In this document: positions 1 to 10,111 of the stretch, piece after piece | Numbering within the stretch: the stretch's first letter is position 1 | Layout of the letters: each line of letters opens with the position of its first letter | DNA from: Hormoscilla sp. GM7CHS1pb | Lineage (GTDB): Bacteria; Cyanobacteriota; Cyanobacteriia; Cyanobacteriales; Desertifilaceae | Reading direction: 5' to 3' | Assembly (NCBI GenBank): GCA_014323675.1 | Contig: JACONN010000002.1 | Span: 2,214,001 to 2,278,000 of the forward strand | DNA length: 64,000 nt | Made by a program: the position numbers and the translations under genes | The notes under the pieces: model-generated | What the model saw: the letters and a program-made list of their open reading frames with translations, nothing else | The model's database searches: none | Told to the model about the DNA's origin: nothing

Positions 1-273
1 CAGGTTACCAGAACAGCTAATTTCCCACAGACCCGGTTCCAGGTGGATGTAGGGAAACACTGGCATCGAACCTTTCTCGTTAGTATGACGAATCCATTTT
101 TGCAACCGCTGCACTTGTGACTGATAAGTCAGACGCACTTCCACTTCCGTATTGATACGGTGCGATCGGGCCACTACTCGATAGCGACCCGACTCTAGTT
201 GCGCGATCGGGGGTTTTAGGGGCAACCATGCCCTCACGCCCTCTTTTTGGATCAGAAATTCCCAGTCTGCCAT
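1..273 (-). CDS. Conserved cyanobacterial protein, partial (runs off the left edge)
   Basis: A reading frame opens at ATG 273 and stays open for 91 codons to the window edge, so the C-terminus is missing. The protein starts MADWEFLIQKEG and continues with a regular pattern of beta-strand-like segments and tryptophans (LPLKPPIAQLESGRYRVVAR, then HLEPGLWEISCSGNL). I recall similar short cyanobacterial proteins of unknown function but assign no activity. It is the third gene on the minus strand after the tubulin-like gene and a MotA/TolQ-like gene, so it may belong to the same apparatus; that link is inference from order and strand only. Confidence 0.6.
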   Translation of the reverse strand, partial: MADWEFLIQKEGVRAWLPLKPPIAQLESGRYRVVARSHRINTEVEVRLTYQSQVQRLQKWIRHTNEKGSMPVFPYIHLEPGLWEISCSGNL

Positions 274-477
274 TGCTCCATTCCATCGCCTGCTCTTACT
301 CTGCCAGAAAATAGATTAATTGTCAAGGGGTGTGGTCAAAACCCGTTGGTAGGTCCGAACCCTAAAGGGTCCGGCTACACGAACAAAGCCCGCCTGCGCG
401 GGCTATACATGCATCACCAAATACACCCGGTTATCAACCATTGTCAAGGGGCTGTTCATTATATTTGACAAGTATAT
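274..477. other. Intergenic spacer with short inverted repeats
   Basis: No gene is seen. The stretch holds CCGAACCCTAAAGGGTCCGG and AGCCCGCCTGCGCGGGCT-type palindromes, of the kind that recurs as dispersed repeats in filamentous cyanobacteria. Either could act as a terminator or be mobile repeat debris. Confidence 0.4.
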
Positions 478-2151
478 TTACTTTCTGTCCAATTGCGCTC
501 TCAGCTTGTTGATAAAATTCGCGTCATCTTTAGGGTAAACCGGCTGTTCTAGGGTTTCCCGCAGCCAGTATATTTCCTGTTTCGCCTCCACCAGATGCCG
601 GACACATGCCTCCAACTGTTGCAATAATTGCTGGTTGCTGCTATTGGTTTCCTTGCCAACGGCTAATAGGCGATCGCCCAAATAATGAATCCCCCGATCT
701 AACTGGGCGGTCACCGCTTGCAGTTGCTGGTTGCTGGTACCTGCAGCGACATTATTAGTCAGGCGCTGACCCAAATACTGAATTGCCAGATTTATCTGGT
801 CTGTATAGCGATTCATCGTCGTCACCAAGTTTAACAGCTCAACCTTCACCCCTTCCATACTATCAGCTTTATTCACAATTTGGGACTGCATTTTGTTAAG
901 AATTGTAACTCCTGACTGAAAACGCTCCACAGTTTGCTGCAATTCGGGAATAATATTATGCAGAGACTGCTGATTCTGCTGATGCAACTCTAATACTTGC
1001 ACGGTAGTTTGATTGGCATTGCTAATTTCTCCGAGCAATTTCACTAACTGCTGACTGGCACTGCCAATTATCTTCGCCGTCCTTTCAATGGATTGAACTG
1101 TTTCTGCTAAACTTAAAGTAGAGCGATCGAACTTTGCTTGGGTCTTGGCCAAACCCATTGTCGCCGCTGATAACTTCTGAGCAAACTGACTCTGCTCGAA
1201 GATTTGAGCCACCCCGGCAAATTCCCCTGTAGTGGCCTGCATCGCCGCCACCGCATGGTTGAACTCATCCGCAGCATTGGCGATCGTACCAGCAGCCCTG
1301 CTAAAGCGATCGTATACGCGAGTAGCCAGTTCGGTAGCTTCTCTATTACCAGCAGCAATTTGTTCTGCCACCTTGCCCAAGGATCTCTCCATTGCTGCCG
1401 TAACATTATCGTGAAATCTAGTCAAAAACTCATGCTGCTGCTCTACCATGCGGTTAACAGCTTTATCCAGTCTGCCATGACCCTCAATAGTTGGTTGTAA
1501 CACGTTGTCCAGATAATCTTCTAAAGATAGAATCAACTGAGACTTAGCTAAATTCGTATTCCAACGCAAGTTTACCACTGTCAACAAGGCACTGCAAGCT
1601 ACGGCCAGCAAACTGGTAATAAAAGCAATGCCCATGCCTTGGAGAGGGGACTGTAATTTCTGGAATAAAACCGCCACGTCCGTGACATTATTTCTCTGAA
1701 GTTGAGTAATAGTCAGACTCAGATTAAAAAGGTTGAGAGTGATGCCCAAAAAGGTACCTAGCAGACCCAAGGCGACCAACAAATTCGGCAAGTAGCGGCA
1801 AAATTCATCCCACTGCACGCAGCGCAACGAAAAACCCAAAAACTTAAATTTGTCTTTGCTGTATAGCCCCGAAATCAGAGCAAATGTATTCACCTGTTCG
1901 AGGTTACTACTAGCTTGCCGAAATCTTTGCTCAAGGTTTTCCACAATTTGCGGTTGCATCCCTCTACTGGAGTCATTTATCAGTCTCAGTACCCGAGACT
2001 CTAGGAAAATCAGATGACTGTAAAGGGAGATGCGCAGGCAGATAGCAGCTATAGTGGGTAGGATTACCAACAGTACAGTCAGAACTAGCAGGTAGGGCGG
2101 GAATAGCTTCCACCAGTCGGACACGATTTCAACCTCCGATATTAATAACAA
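478..2151 (-). CDS. MotA/TolQ/ExbB-like membrane protein with long coiled-coil tail
   Basis: 557 residues. One N-terminal hydrophobic segment (about 17-42) is followed by two further membrane segments carrying the motifs NLLVALGLLGTFLGI (about 122-136) and GMGIAFITSLLAVACSALL (about 170-190). This is the layout of the MotA/TolQ/ExbB proton-channel family. The remaining ~350 residues are Gln- and Ala-rich and predicted coiled coil, with many methyl-accepting-like heptads. It is clearly paralogous to the 486-residue protein at 19107-20567 (shared PLQGMGIAF, EDYLDNV, HQQNQQS/HQRNQQS). The family converts ion flow into force on a MotB/OmpA-type partner; such a partner is seen only beside the other paralog. 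It sits 255 bp downstream of the tubulin-like gene on the same strand, so co-function is likely but inferred. Confidence 0.8.
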   Translation of the reverse strand: MLLISEVEIVSDWWKLFPPYLLVLTVLLVILPTIAAICLRISLYSHLIFLESRVLRLINDSSRGMQPQIVENLEQRFRQASSNLEQVNTFALISGLYSKDKFKFLGFSLRCVQWDEFCRYLPNLLVALGLLGTFLGITLNLFNLSLTITQLQRNNVTDVAVLFQKLQSPLQGMGIAFITSLLAVACSALLTVVNLRWNTNLAKSQLILSLEDYLDNVLQPTIEGHGRLDKAVNRMVEQQHEFLTRFHDNVTAAMERSLGKVAEQIAAGNREATELATRVYDRFSRAAGTIANAADEFNHAVAAMQATTGEFAGVAQIFEQSQFAQKLSAATMGLAKTQAKFDRSTLSLAETVQSIERTAKIIGSASQQLVKLLGEISNANQTTVQVLELHQQNQQSLHNIIPELQQTVERFQSGVTILNKMQSQIVNKADSMEGVKVELLNLVTTMNRYTDQINLAIQYLGQRLTNNVAAGTSNQQLQAVTAQLDRGIHYLGDRLLAVGKETNSSNQQLLQQLEACVRHLVEAKQEIYWLRETLEQPVYPKDDANFINKLRAQLDRK

Positions 2152-2406
2152 CTGATTGAATCTTAGACTTCGCGACTTCGCTGTTATCCCGCCGGGGGTT
2201 CAAACCCCCGGCTAATAGCTCAAGTGGGTTAAAACCCACTAATATCATATTTTTGCTGCGGGCATATTCGCCAGTTATTTTTAATCTTCGTAGGTTGGGT
2301 TGACGTTTGTTACCCAACAAGCGCTACAGGCTTCGCTCCACAACATCTCTTGTTGGGTTTCGTGCCTCAACCCAACCTACCAATTTGTTCGAGAGGGCGA
2401 GGGCGA
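2152..2406. repeat. Spacer made of dispersed cyanobacterial palindromes
   Basis: Three inverted repeats lie in series: GCCGGGGGTTCAAACCCCCG (about 2190-2211), AGTGGGTTAAAACCCACT (about 2223-2241), and a long element from about 2290 to 2383 bounded by GTAGGTTGGGTT and AACCCAACCTAC. The last element recurs at least four more times in this window. It may separate transcription of the tubulin-like and MotA-like genes. Confidence 0.7.
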
Positions 2407-5400
2407 TCAAAGACCTAAGAGGCGTTTTTTGGCAGCGTCAAATTCCGCGTCTGTCAAGTATCCCTCCTTTTTCATCTGCACTAACTGCTTCAGTTTTGCC
2501 ATCCCATCTTCTGCCCCCCGAGTTTGAGTTTGTGTTTGAGTTTGTGTTTGAGTGCGAGGTCGATCGTCCGCTGGCATAATTTCACCTTTAATCACCTGGC
2601 GAGTACCTTGAGTCAGCATCTGTTTTTGCTTCTGCTTGGACTGAAACTGTTGTTGCAGGCGACGACGAAAGCGATCGATCGCCCCTTCCTTAGCGATAGT
2701 TTCGGTAGTGGCGGGAATTCCCACTACCGTAGTTCTGTAGGCATAATTAGCATCAGATTCTGGTAAATTATCTACCTCGCGAACAAATTGTCGCAGCTTC
2801 GGTAAATAATGTCCTTTCCAGCGGGAGGGTTGTTTTTCTATTTCCCCGATCGCCCGGGATAGCAGTCCCCGCAAAGCCGCAATCAAATCTTCTCGGTTAG
2901 CGAGTTCTTCGAGGGCTTGATGCCAGACTGGACTGAGAGTAGCAGTATGGTAACCATCTCGCAAGCTATCATAATATTGAAATTGCAACTTTTCCGGGTG
3001 CCGCTGAATTAAATCAAAGGCCAGACAAGCATAGAACAGATCCTCCAATTCCTCCATGGTGCCCGCATCGGGAGGGATGATATCGGCAAATAAACTGCTA
3101 TAGTCATTATGGACAAAAGAGCCCGGGGCATTCTTTTGACGACTGTAGGGTTTGCGCATCTCCTCCAAACCCTCGATCAGTCTCAGGGGAAAACCAGCGT
3201 ATTCCGTCACGATTAAAATTTCCGAGGAGGTTTGGGTTGGCTTCAGTACGGCGTCTGCAATTCCTAACTCCTGTCTCAGTAATGATTTGAACTCTTTTAT
3301 TTCTTGTTCGTCCGCATCCTTAAACCCCACCATCGTACTACTTTTGGACTCGCTATTGCGGAAATAGGGGTCGCTCAAGTTCAGGCGCAGCAGGGGCGCA
3401 GCTTCCTGCATAATTTGTCCCAACCGGGTCGATCGGGTAGCGCTGGAGTAGTTTTCCATGAAGCTGGCGATCGCCGAATTCACAATATTCGTGCTGCGAG
3501 AACCAAACAAGCGATCGACTGTCAGGTCTATTTCCTTTTGCAGTTGTTCTGGGGCCAGGCGATCGCCTCCGATTAAACCAGCGAGAGACTCGCCCCGTCC
3601 CGAGGGAATTTCCGCACTTACTTGGATCATATAGGAACGAAATTCCTGGGATGGCAGCAATATATTGTAACAGCTTTCTAGATCTGATTCCTCAAAAATA
3701 GCCTCCCCACTCATCTCATCAAAATTCAATTGCTTGAGGTTGCTTTCCGCCTGTTCGTAGTCACCCTGCAAATTTTCTACCAAGAGACTGAAAGCCGCAA
3801 CTTTAGTCGATCGGGTTTGCACCTGCTTTTGCAAAGTCTTGACAATTTGCAGGGATTCCTGCTTCACTGCCAAGTTAAAATTATGCTCGATCGTCTCGCA
3901 TACTTGGCCCAGAACCCTTTTCGCTTCCCCTTGCACTTGAGCATTTTTCCCTACGGGTCTAAATTTTTGTTCGATATCAGCAATTATCTGCTCTGCATCT
4001 TGCCATTGGCGCTCTAAATCTTCCAGTTGGCGCGTCCCCCTTGCTCCAGAATTTGCTCCTCAAGCGCCCGTTGCCAAGCATTCAGTTCCGTGGCGATCGC
4101 CTCCAACCAGTCCCGGGTACTTTTAATAGAGAAATCCCGGTTTCCCGGAGTGAGTAAAGTCGCCAAAAAGCCATCAATATCCCGCTGGAAATTTGCTGTC
4201 ATACTGGGACGAATCTGTTGCAACCTAGTCAACCAAATCCCTCGGCTACTTTCCGTATCTCCGGCCATAGTTTTCCGGAATTGCTCTCGAAACTCCCTGG
4301 GCAACTGCTGTCTGAGGGCCATCCGATCGTCCTTATTTTGGCAATCAGCAATTCTTCTTTCTAGCTTATTCCTCCAGGCATTAATTGCACTTTTAAAATT
4401 CTTGTTACCTTCCGTAGCAGCAGCTTCCAGCTTAGTAGCGAACCCATCCCGACGATTTAGATCCGTATGCCAAGTGAGCAGGAAACGTTCCAGTAACAGT
4501 TGCGGATCGGGACTTTGTCCTTCCCCATTCAACCAGAAATTCACCAGTTGCCAACTAATCCGAGTCAAAGCAATTTGCACGATAATATCCCGGGGGAAAT
4601 AAATTGCCGCCAGACCAAAGGTTAAATAGCGCTGAACATTAGGACGGGGGTGGTCGTCCCATTGCAGCAACTGCTGTAGGAAATTATCCCTCATCCCCTT
4701 CATCACGGGTCCCAGTTCGCTGGAAAAGTCCAGAGATATTTTACGAGCAATCACGTTACATAGCTTACTTTGGGCAAAAATTTCATAGGGGCCCGAAGTC
4801 TGGTGGGAAACTAAATAGGCGTAATCAAAGGGCGGACGTTCTTCCTGCACGATCGCCAATTCTCGCATATCGTAACAAGCTTCAAACTTGGTGCCCGGAG
4901 TAGTATAATGATTCAGTTCTTTGAGGGCCCCGTAGGTATTGGCGCTCATATTGGGCGCGTTACCGTACAACTGAGGACTAATTACTAAATAGCCGACAAT
5001 TTGGGCCCCCGATCGCCGTAATCTCGCCTGAGACTATAAGCAACATCCAGGAACATGCCGCTACCAGTGCCGCCGCAGAGAGAACAGACCACAAATATAT
5101 TCAGTCCCCGATCGACCTTTAACCCAGATTTGAGTAAACTTGCCTCATGTCCCCGAGTGCGCCGTTCCGCTGCTTCGATCGCCCCTTTCAGCAGGCGATA
5201 GTTATGAAAAAAAGCCAATCTACCCACAGGTCTAATCCCTTTGGCCCCCTCTTCCACTGCTTTAATGTTCCGCAGCAGTTGTGGGGGAAACCAGCGACCA
5301 ATATGAGCGTAGGGCCCTTGGCGATCGAAGGTTTCTCGACCTTCCAATCCCCGGACAAAATTAGTCACTTCCGTGGAAGTCATAGTCGCATTCACCTTTT

Positions 5401-5647
5401 CCGCCTCCCGGAAGCTGAGGTCAACACCGTGATAGGTACTCCCCGTGCGCAAACCCGATGCTTGGGACGCCGCTTTATCAGTGTCAATGTGGACAAAACT
5501 GACAATCGGTAGGTTGCTCAAATCCCCATAGCGGTCTACAATTAACCTGCGAATGCGCATCAACACGTCGCGACCCGTTCCGCCTAATCCAATACAAATC
5601 GTGCGGTTAATACCGCGAAACTGTCCTTCGTTGCTAGTAGATGTCAT
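2407..5647 (-). CDS. Tubulin/FtsZ-like GTPase (Tubulin_2 type), frame broken twice by single-base shifts
   Basis: Three adjacent minus-strand frames (5647-4985, 4970-4014, 3936-2407) are one gene of about 1080 codons, the usual length for Tubulin_2 proteins. The first has the nucleotide-binding start CIGLGGTGRDVLMRIRR and the tubulin signature CGGTGSGMFLD near residue 193. Reading through 5006-5010 (five C, six needed) restores DRGAQIVGYLVISPQLYGNAP. Reading through 4036-4040 (five C, six needed) restores EQGGTRQLEDLERQWQD. The C-terminus has a TQTQTQTQTQ spacer and a SHOCT-like end (LKQLVQMKKEGYLTDAEFD). FtsZ-like families of this kind have been proposed to act in membrane remodelling with vWA and membrane proteins; a vWA protein and MotA/OmpA-like proteins lie nearby. 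Both breaks are homopolymer shortfalls, so the gene may be intact in the cell. Confidence 0.82.
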
Positions 5648-5893
5648 CGTCGTAATATTCTCCCCACGCAGATAATTATACTATTATCGGTGTTAATCCT
5701 TTTTGTTTTCTCCTGCAATTGTCTGCTTAACATGTGATGTGATTATATCACCCCTGTCAAGATTCTACAAGTCTGGGATTGTCCTGGGCCCTCAATGCTT
5801 CCCAGGTCCGGTGGTGAGCCCAGCGGCTGGATCGGCGCTTTGAGCAAAAATGCTTATAGTATGCTAAGATAGAGATGCCCCCGACGGGCGGGC

Positions 5894-7747
5894 ATGAGAA
5901 AATCAAAAAAACACGGGACGAGAACAACCTTGCATTACGATCCACAAGCCCTGAACAACTCCTATCGCCAGCGTCCGGGACTGCTATGGGGACGCCGCCT
6001 GAGGATTTTCCGCACCTCAGTCGGCTTTGCCATCCCTTTGCTATGGGACTGGTTGACCGGTAGCCTCCAGAAAAATCAGCCCCAACGGGCCCTGCAACTG
6101 CGGCAAATCCTGACGCAACTGGGGCCGACCTTCATTAAACTGGGGCAAATTCTCTCCTGTCGTCCCGACATCATTCCGCCCATATATATTGAAGAACTTG
6201 CCTTATTACAAGACCAATTACCTTCCTTTCCCAATGCGATCGCCTATGAATTGATCGCCGAAGAACTGGGACAAACACCCGATCGCATCTATGCCGAAAT
6301 CAGTGCCGAACCCGTGGCCGCCGCCTCCTTCGGGCAAGTTTATAAAGGAAAACTCAAAACCGGGGAAACCGTAGCAATAAAGGTGCAGCGTCCGGGTTTG
6401 CGATCGAGCATTTCCCTAGATCTTTACATCCTGCGGCAAATTGCCGCCTGGGCGCAAAAATCTATCTCCTTCATTCACAGCGATCTCATGGCCCTGATCG
6501 ACGAATTGGCTAGCCGCTTGTTTGAAGAATTAGACTACATCAACGAAGGTCGCAATGCCGAACGCTTTGGGAAACTGTATGCCAACAAAAATAACATTAT
6601 CGTCCCGCGCATTTACTGGGAATATACCGGGCAGCGGGTGCTGACAATGGAGTGGATTGCAGGAGTAAAATTAACTGAAATCGAAAAGTTGAATAGTCGC
6701 CGCTTTGATGGGATCCACTTTGTCAATCTCGGATACAACGGTTCCGTGCGACAACTGCTGGAAAGCGGCTTTTTTCATGCGGACCCCCACCCGGGGAATT
6801 TATTAGCGACCCCCGAGGGGAAGTTAGCTTATATAGACTTCGGGATGATGAGCTTTGTGAGCGCCGAATATCGCTATAGCTTCATCGAATCTATTATGCA
6901 TATCCTCACGGGTGACTTTGAAGGATTAGCCCAAGATTATGTCAAGCTAGGGTTTTTGCCCCCGGAAACCGATCTGAACTTCCTCGTTCCGGAACTAGCG
7001 GATATTTTTAGCAAAGTGCTGACTGCTTCGGTAGCCGAATTTGGCATCAATAGCGTGATTAAGAAGCTTTCCCCATTGATCTACAAGCATCCCTTTCGCT
7101 TGCCTACTTATTATTTGCTCATTTTTCGCTCCTTAGCAACCTTAGAAGGAGTGGCGATCGCAGTCAATCCCGAGTTGAAGCCATTTGGTCAAATATATCC
7201 CTATATAGCACAACGATTGTTAACGGATGAAAAATTGAGTGCCTGCCTGCAAGAACTGGTGTGGGAAAATAGTCAAATCAGGTGGGAGTTATTAGAGGAG
7301 CTATTATCACAGATGCGAGCAAGTCAGGAATGGGATATACGAACGGTGCTGGTTGGCAGTCTAGACTTTTTATACTCAAACCAGGGAAGGCCAGTGCGCA
7401 GGGCGCTAGTGGATGAAATAGTAACAGGAACAGAATCACTTTTGTTGAATGCCTTCGAGGAAGTGACAGCCAAAATTGGTCTGGTACTTGCATCTAACCC
7501 AGGTAATTGGCAATATATCAACCAGGAAATGCTGCAAAAACTTCAGTCCCAGATCGTGGAAGTGACAAATTTAGATCGTCAAGAGGCATTAGCGATCGTA
7601 GAACTTTTCTTCAAGCCCAAAATGCAACAGCTAGTCGGAGAACTGATAGAAAAAGTTGGCCAACGAGTAAGCGATCGTGTAAAGTTTAATCTCGCCGGTT
7701 TGCTTGAGGCAAGAAACCCAACCAGTCAAAAAGTTACGATTTTTTAA
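5894..7747 (+). CDS. ABC1/UbiB (AarF) family atypical kinase
   Basis: 617 residues with the family motifs in order: the KxGQ-type loop FIKLGQILSCRPDIIP (about 80-95), the Ala-rich nucleotide loop AAASFGQVYKGKL, the lysine strand VAIKVQRPG, FHADPHPGNLL, and the metal-binding IDFGMM. Known ABC1/UbiB kinases support quinone or prenyl-lipid metabolism; cyanobacteria carry several and the substrate cannot be told from sequence. The start at 5894 falls in a GC-rich hairpin (about 5875-5895). It is the only plus-strand gene among the minus-strand tubulin/vWA genes, and its 3' end overlaps the vWA gene tail to tail by 14 bp. Confidence 0.88.
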   Translation: MRKSKKHGTRTTLHYDPQALNNSYRQRPGLLWGRRLRIFRTSVGFAIPLLWDWLTGSLQKNQPQRALQLRQILTQLGPTFIKLGQILSCRPDIIPPIYIEELALLQDQLPSFPNAIAYELIAEELGQTPDRIYAEISAEPVAAASFGQVYKGKLKTGETVAIKVQRPGLRSSISLDLYILRQIAAWAQKSISFIHSDLMALIDELASRLFEELDYINEGRNAERFGKLYANKNNIIVPRIYWEYTGQRVLTMEWIAGVKLTEIEKLNSRRFDGIHFVNLGYNGSVRQLLESGFFHADPHPGNLLATPEGKLAYIDFGMMSFVSAEYRYSFIESIMHILTGDFEGLAQDYVKLGFLPPETDLNFLVPELADIFSKVLTASVAEFGINSVIKKLSPLIYKHPFRLPTYYLLIFRSLATLEGVAIAVNPELKPFGQIYPYIAQRLLTDEKLSACLQELVWENSQIRWELLEELLSQMRASQEWDIRTVLVGSLDFLYSNQGRPVRRALVDEIVTGTESLLLNAFEEVTAKIGLVLASNPGNWQYINQEMLQKLQSQIVEVTNLDRQEALAIVELFFKPKMQQLVGELIEKVGQRVSDRVKFNLAGLLEARNPTSQKVTIF

Positions 7748-8840
7748 TTTCGATCGCGAATTCAAAATCGCGATTATTCCCATCGGGACAATTCAGCCTC
7801 ATCTGGCTACCAGATATGCGAGTCCGCTGAGTAACTTCTCTGCCATTGCAATCAATTTTTCCTGACCCGGTTGGCACTAGGTAAAGACTATTCCCTTTTC
7901 GTTCTAAATATGCTCTCACTTCCTCCCCGGGACAGTCAATGGCATCAACACAGTTCCCATCGTCCTCCCCGATCGCGATCCGTCGATCGTGTCGGAGATA
8001 ACATATTTGTTCCTCCTGTCCGGAAGCAAAATCTACGATCAGTTGCCATTTCTTTTGCCAACTCATCCAAGTCTTTACTGCAAACAGGATGGCAATTAAT
8101 CCGATCGCCAAACCGGAAGCAGGTAACCACAATTGCCCCCAGAGGTAAGCATTTACCAAGCAGGTTTCTTTGCCCCCGGGGGCGGGAGTGCAGAACTCCT
8201 GCACCGTCGGCGGAATATCCACCACAGTCAGTTTATAGACCTGCTCGTCCTTAGTTCTAATGGAGAGCGATCGCTCTTGCAGGGGGAGAGCTTGCATCCA
8301 AGCGCGTCGCTGCTGACTGGGGAGAGAATTTTCTTTTCTAAAGGGGCTCTCAAAAGGAGTTTCAATCCATTCCGAGCCTAATTTTGTACCCAGAGGCGCA
8401 TCAGTAATCCAAACCACCGACTGGGGTTTAATTGCTTGATTTTCTGTCAAGCGACATTGATTGATTTGGGCCAGCTTCTGATAGATAGATAGCTCGGCAA
8501 GCTGAATATCTGTATTGCGGAAATTGCCATCCGACTGAGATTCTATCCCTGGGATGATGCGATCGACATCTTCATTGCTCTTGAATGCGATCGGAGCTTC
8601 TAGAGGAACTACAGTTGAGGCAAAAGGAACGACATAGACAGTATCTCCTGGTTGCAAGCTATCTTCGACAATCTGACGCAGGCGCAGGCGACCTTCTTCA
8701 TTCAAACCGACACTCTCCGTTAGGTCGATCGCCAGCACGACATCGCGCCCGCCATGGAGACGAGCGACCAATTGCAGTGCTGTTCTTTGTAAAGGAGTCA
8801 GAGGTTGCCCGGGAGCAACGGTGGGACAAGATTCACTCAA
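7734..8840 (-). CDS. vWA-domain membrane protein
   Basis: 368 residues. The N-terminal half is a von Willebrand A domain: strand VVLAIDLTES gives the MIDAS DxTxS variant at about 36-41, and VVWITDAPLG supplies the later acidic residue. A single transmembrane helix (LPASGLAIGLIAILFAVKTW, about 236-256) is followed by a beta-rich C-terminal domain ending in KIDCNGREVTQRTRI. The arrangement puts the vWA domain on one side of the membrane and the small domain on the other. vWA membrane proteins are frequent neighbours of tubulin-like genes, and the tubulin-like gene lies 2 kb downstream on the same strand. Overlaps the ABC1 kinase gene by 14 bp at the 3' end. Confidence 0.75.
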   Translation of the reverse strand: MSESCPTVAPGQPLTPLQRTALQLVARLHGGRDVVLAIDLTESVGLNEEGRLRLRQIVEDSLQPGDTVYVVPFASTVVPLEAPIAFKSNEDVDRIIPGIESQSDGNFRNTDIQLAELSIYQKLAQINQCRLTENQAIKPQSVVWITDAPLGTKLGSEWIETPFESPFRKENSLPSQQRRAWMQALPLQERSLSIRTKDEQVYKLTVVDIPPTVQEFCTPAPGGKETCLVNAYLWGQLWLPASGLAIGLIAILFAVKTWMSWQKKWQLIVDFASGQEEQICYLRHDRRIAIGEDDGNCVDAIDCPGEEVRAYLERKGNSLYLVPTGSGKIDCNGREVTQRTRISGSQMRLNCPDGNNRDFEFAIEIKKS

Positions 8841-8941
8841 AACAGTTCATCCCCGATCGTACATACTGATTATATCACATTTCCTCGCAGGCAGTCTCTG
8901 GCTGGGAACTTTCGACCAAGCTAAGGGCACTGCGCACCCTA

Positions 8942-9190
8942 CTATATTCCCAATTCCTGACGGACTTCTTCCAAAAATATCCGACCATGTTCTTTTTGAC
9001 TTTGGCGCGATCGCTCAATAATATCAATAAAATTCGGATTCATGCTCACCATAAGCGTCTCCAAATCAATGCCTTCGATGGGAACCACTGCCGCAACCGG
9101 CTGACCATCACGGATTAAAACAATCGGCTCTCGATCTTGTACATACTCTGCCCAAGGGGCCTCAGCTTCAGAGATTTCTACTTTTCTCAT
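8942..9190 (-). CDS. Phd/YefM-type antitoxin
   Basis: 82 residues beginning MRKVEISEAEAPWAEYVQ, then EPIVLIRDGQPVAAVVPI, the typical Phd/YefM N-terminal DNA-binding fold, followed by a short tail that would wrap the toxin. It overlaps the 3' end of the upstream toxin-like gene by 4 bp (9187-9190), as in many type II pairs, although here the toxin gene comes first. Such antitoxins normally repress their own operon. Confidence 0.8.
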   Translation of the reverse strand: MRKVEISEAEAPWAEYVQDREPIVLIRDGQPVAAVVPIEGIDLETLMVSMNPNFIDIIERSRQSQKEHGRIFLEEVRQELGI

Positions 9191-9510
9191 AATTCTACCA
9201 CTTTCCCTTCAATCAAAACTTGATTCCCTTCTTTAATGCCAATAGCACGGATATCCACTACATCTTCATCCTCCTCTATATCATAGTACACGCGAATATT
9301 ATCAATCCGCAATTCCCAAACTGCAAGGAGGTTGGGTCGCATTTGTTTGCGGTTGCGCGTGGGTACGTTTGGCTCATAGGCAAGTTGTTCGGTAACGGCT
9401 GCCATAATAATTCTCTGTTGTCGAACCGTCAGCATTCGCAAGTGAGCCAAGCTATTTGTCGAGAATGCAATCTGATAGCGCAAATTCCCCCACTCCTTTA
9501 CATCACTCAT
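9187..9510 (-). CDS. RelE/ParE-family toxin-like protein
   Basis: 107 residues with a RelE-fold pattern: helix SLAHLRMLTVRQQRIIMAAVTEQL, then the strand block NLLAVWELRIDNIRVYYDIEEDEDVVDIRAIGIK. RelE-family proteins cleave mRNA on the ribosome and are neutralised by the adjacent antitoxin. Here the likely antitoxin (Phd type) is immediately downstream with a 4-bp overlap. The start MSDVKEW at 9510 is the only good one in frame. Confidence 0.78.
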   Translation of the reverse strand: MSDVKEWGNLRYQIAFSTNSLAHLRMLTVRQQRIIMAAVTEQLAYEPNVPTRNRKQMRPNLLAVWELRIDNIRVYYDIEEDEDVVDIRAIGIKEGNQVLIEGKVVEL

Positions 9511-9671
9511 CTTAAATCCGATGTTAGCGGATATTCCGGACTTAACCGCAATTGTAAGCAGGTAAGCACAAATCTACTCGCCTATGTTAAGAAATATAAA
9601 ATAGCTGAATCTCCTTCTGGGATGGCTATCCAGCCAACTTACAGCTTCTCCAACCCGAGGCCGAGCCTCTA

Positions 9672-10060
9672 GGAGCGTTCCCAGGGACAGGGAACTAGGT
9701 AAATTGTAGCATTGTTTTTTTCTCGTTCCCAGTCTCTGGCTGGGAACGCCCCTTCTGAGGCTCTGCCTCCAGCTTCTGGCACCCGAGGCTGAGCCTCTAG
9801 GAGCGTTCCCAGGGAGACCCTGGGAACTAGGTAAACTGCCTTTTTTATTGTTTTTCTCGTTCCCAGTCTCTGGCTGGGAACGCCCCTTCTGAGGCTCTGC
9901 CTCCAGCTTCTGGCACCCGAGGCTGAGCCTCTAGGAGCGTTCCCAGGGAGACCCTGGGAACTAGGTAAACTGCCTTTTTTATTGTTTTTCTCGTTCCCAG
10001 TCTCTGGCTGGGAACGCCCCTTCTGAGGCTCTGCCTCCAGCTTCTGGCACCCGAGGCTGA
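9672..10060. repeat. Tandem repeat array, unit ~134 bp
   Basis: Three copies start with GAGCGTTCCCAGGGA at 9672, 9801 and 9935 (spacings 129 and 134 bp). Each contains the palindromic pair TTCCCAGTCTCTGGCTGGGAA and CTGAGGCTCTGCCTCCAG. The second and third copies are nearly identical, and the last one breaks off at about 10060. The array is non-coding; a related GTTCCC/GGGAAC fragment sits at about 17350-17400. Confidence 0.85.
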
Positions 10061-10111
10061 TTTTAGTAAAAGAATTCCATACTGCGATCGCAATTCGTTT
10101 CGCCTTATTTC
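10061..10111 (-). pseudogene. 51-bp remnant copy of the SNF2-partner gene
   Basis: The bases 10061-10111 match 14603-14653, inside the coiled-coil partner gene of the SNF2 helicase, with about five mismatches. It starts exactly where the last tandem repeat stops. It is too short to code and looks like a leftover of duplication or recombination. Confidence 0.65.

Noticed and set aside
1113..1500. Overlapping open frames on both strands inside the MotA-like gene
   Set aside because: They are shadows of a well-supported coding frame and have no recognisable domain or ribosome-binding site.
4027..4602. 191-codon plus-strand frame opposite the tubulin-like gene
   Set aside because: Serine-rich composition typical of an antisense shadow; the minus strand shows family sequence throughout.
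9672..10060. CRISPR or integron array
   Set aside because: Units of 134 bp are nearly identical throughout with no variable spacer and no integrase.
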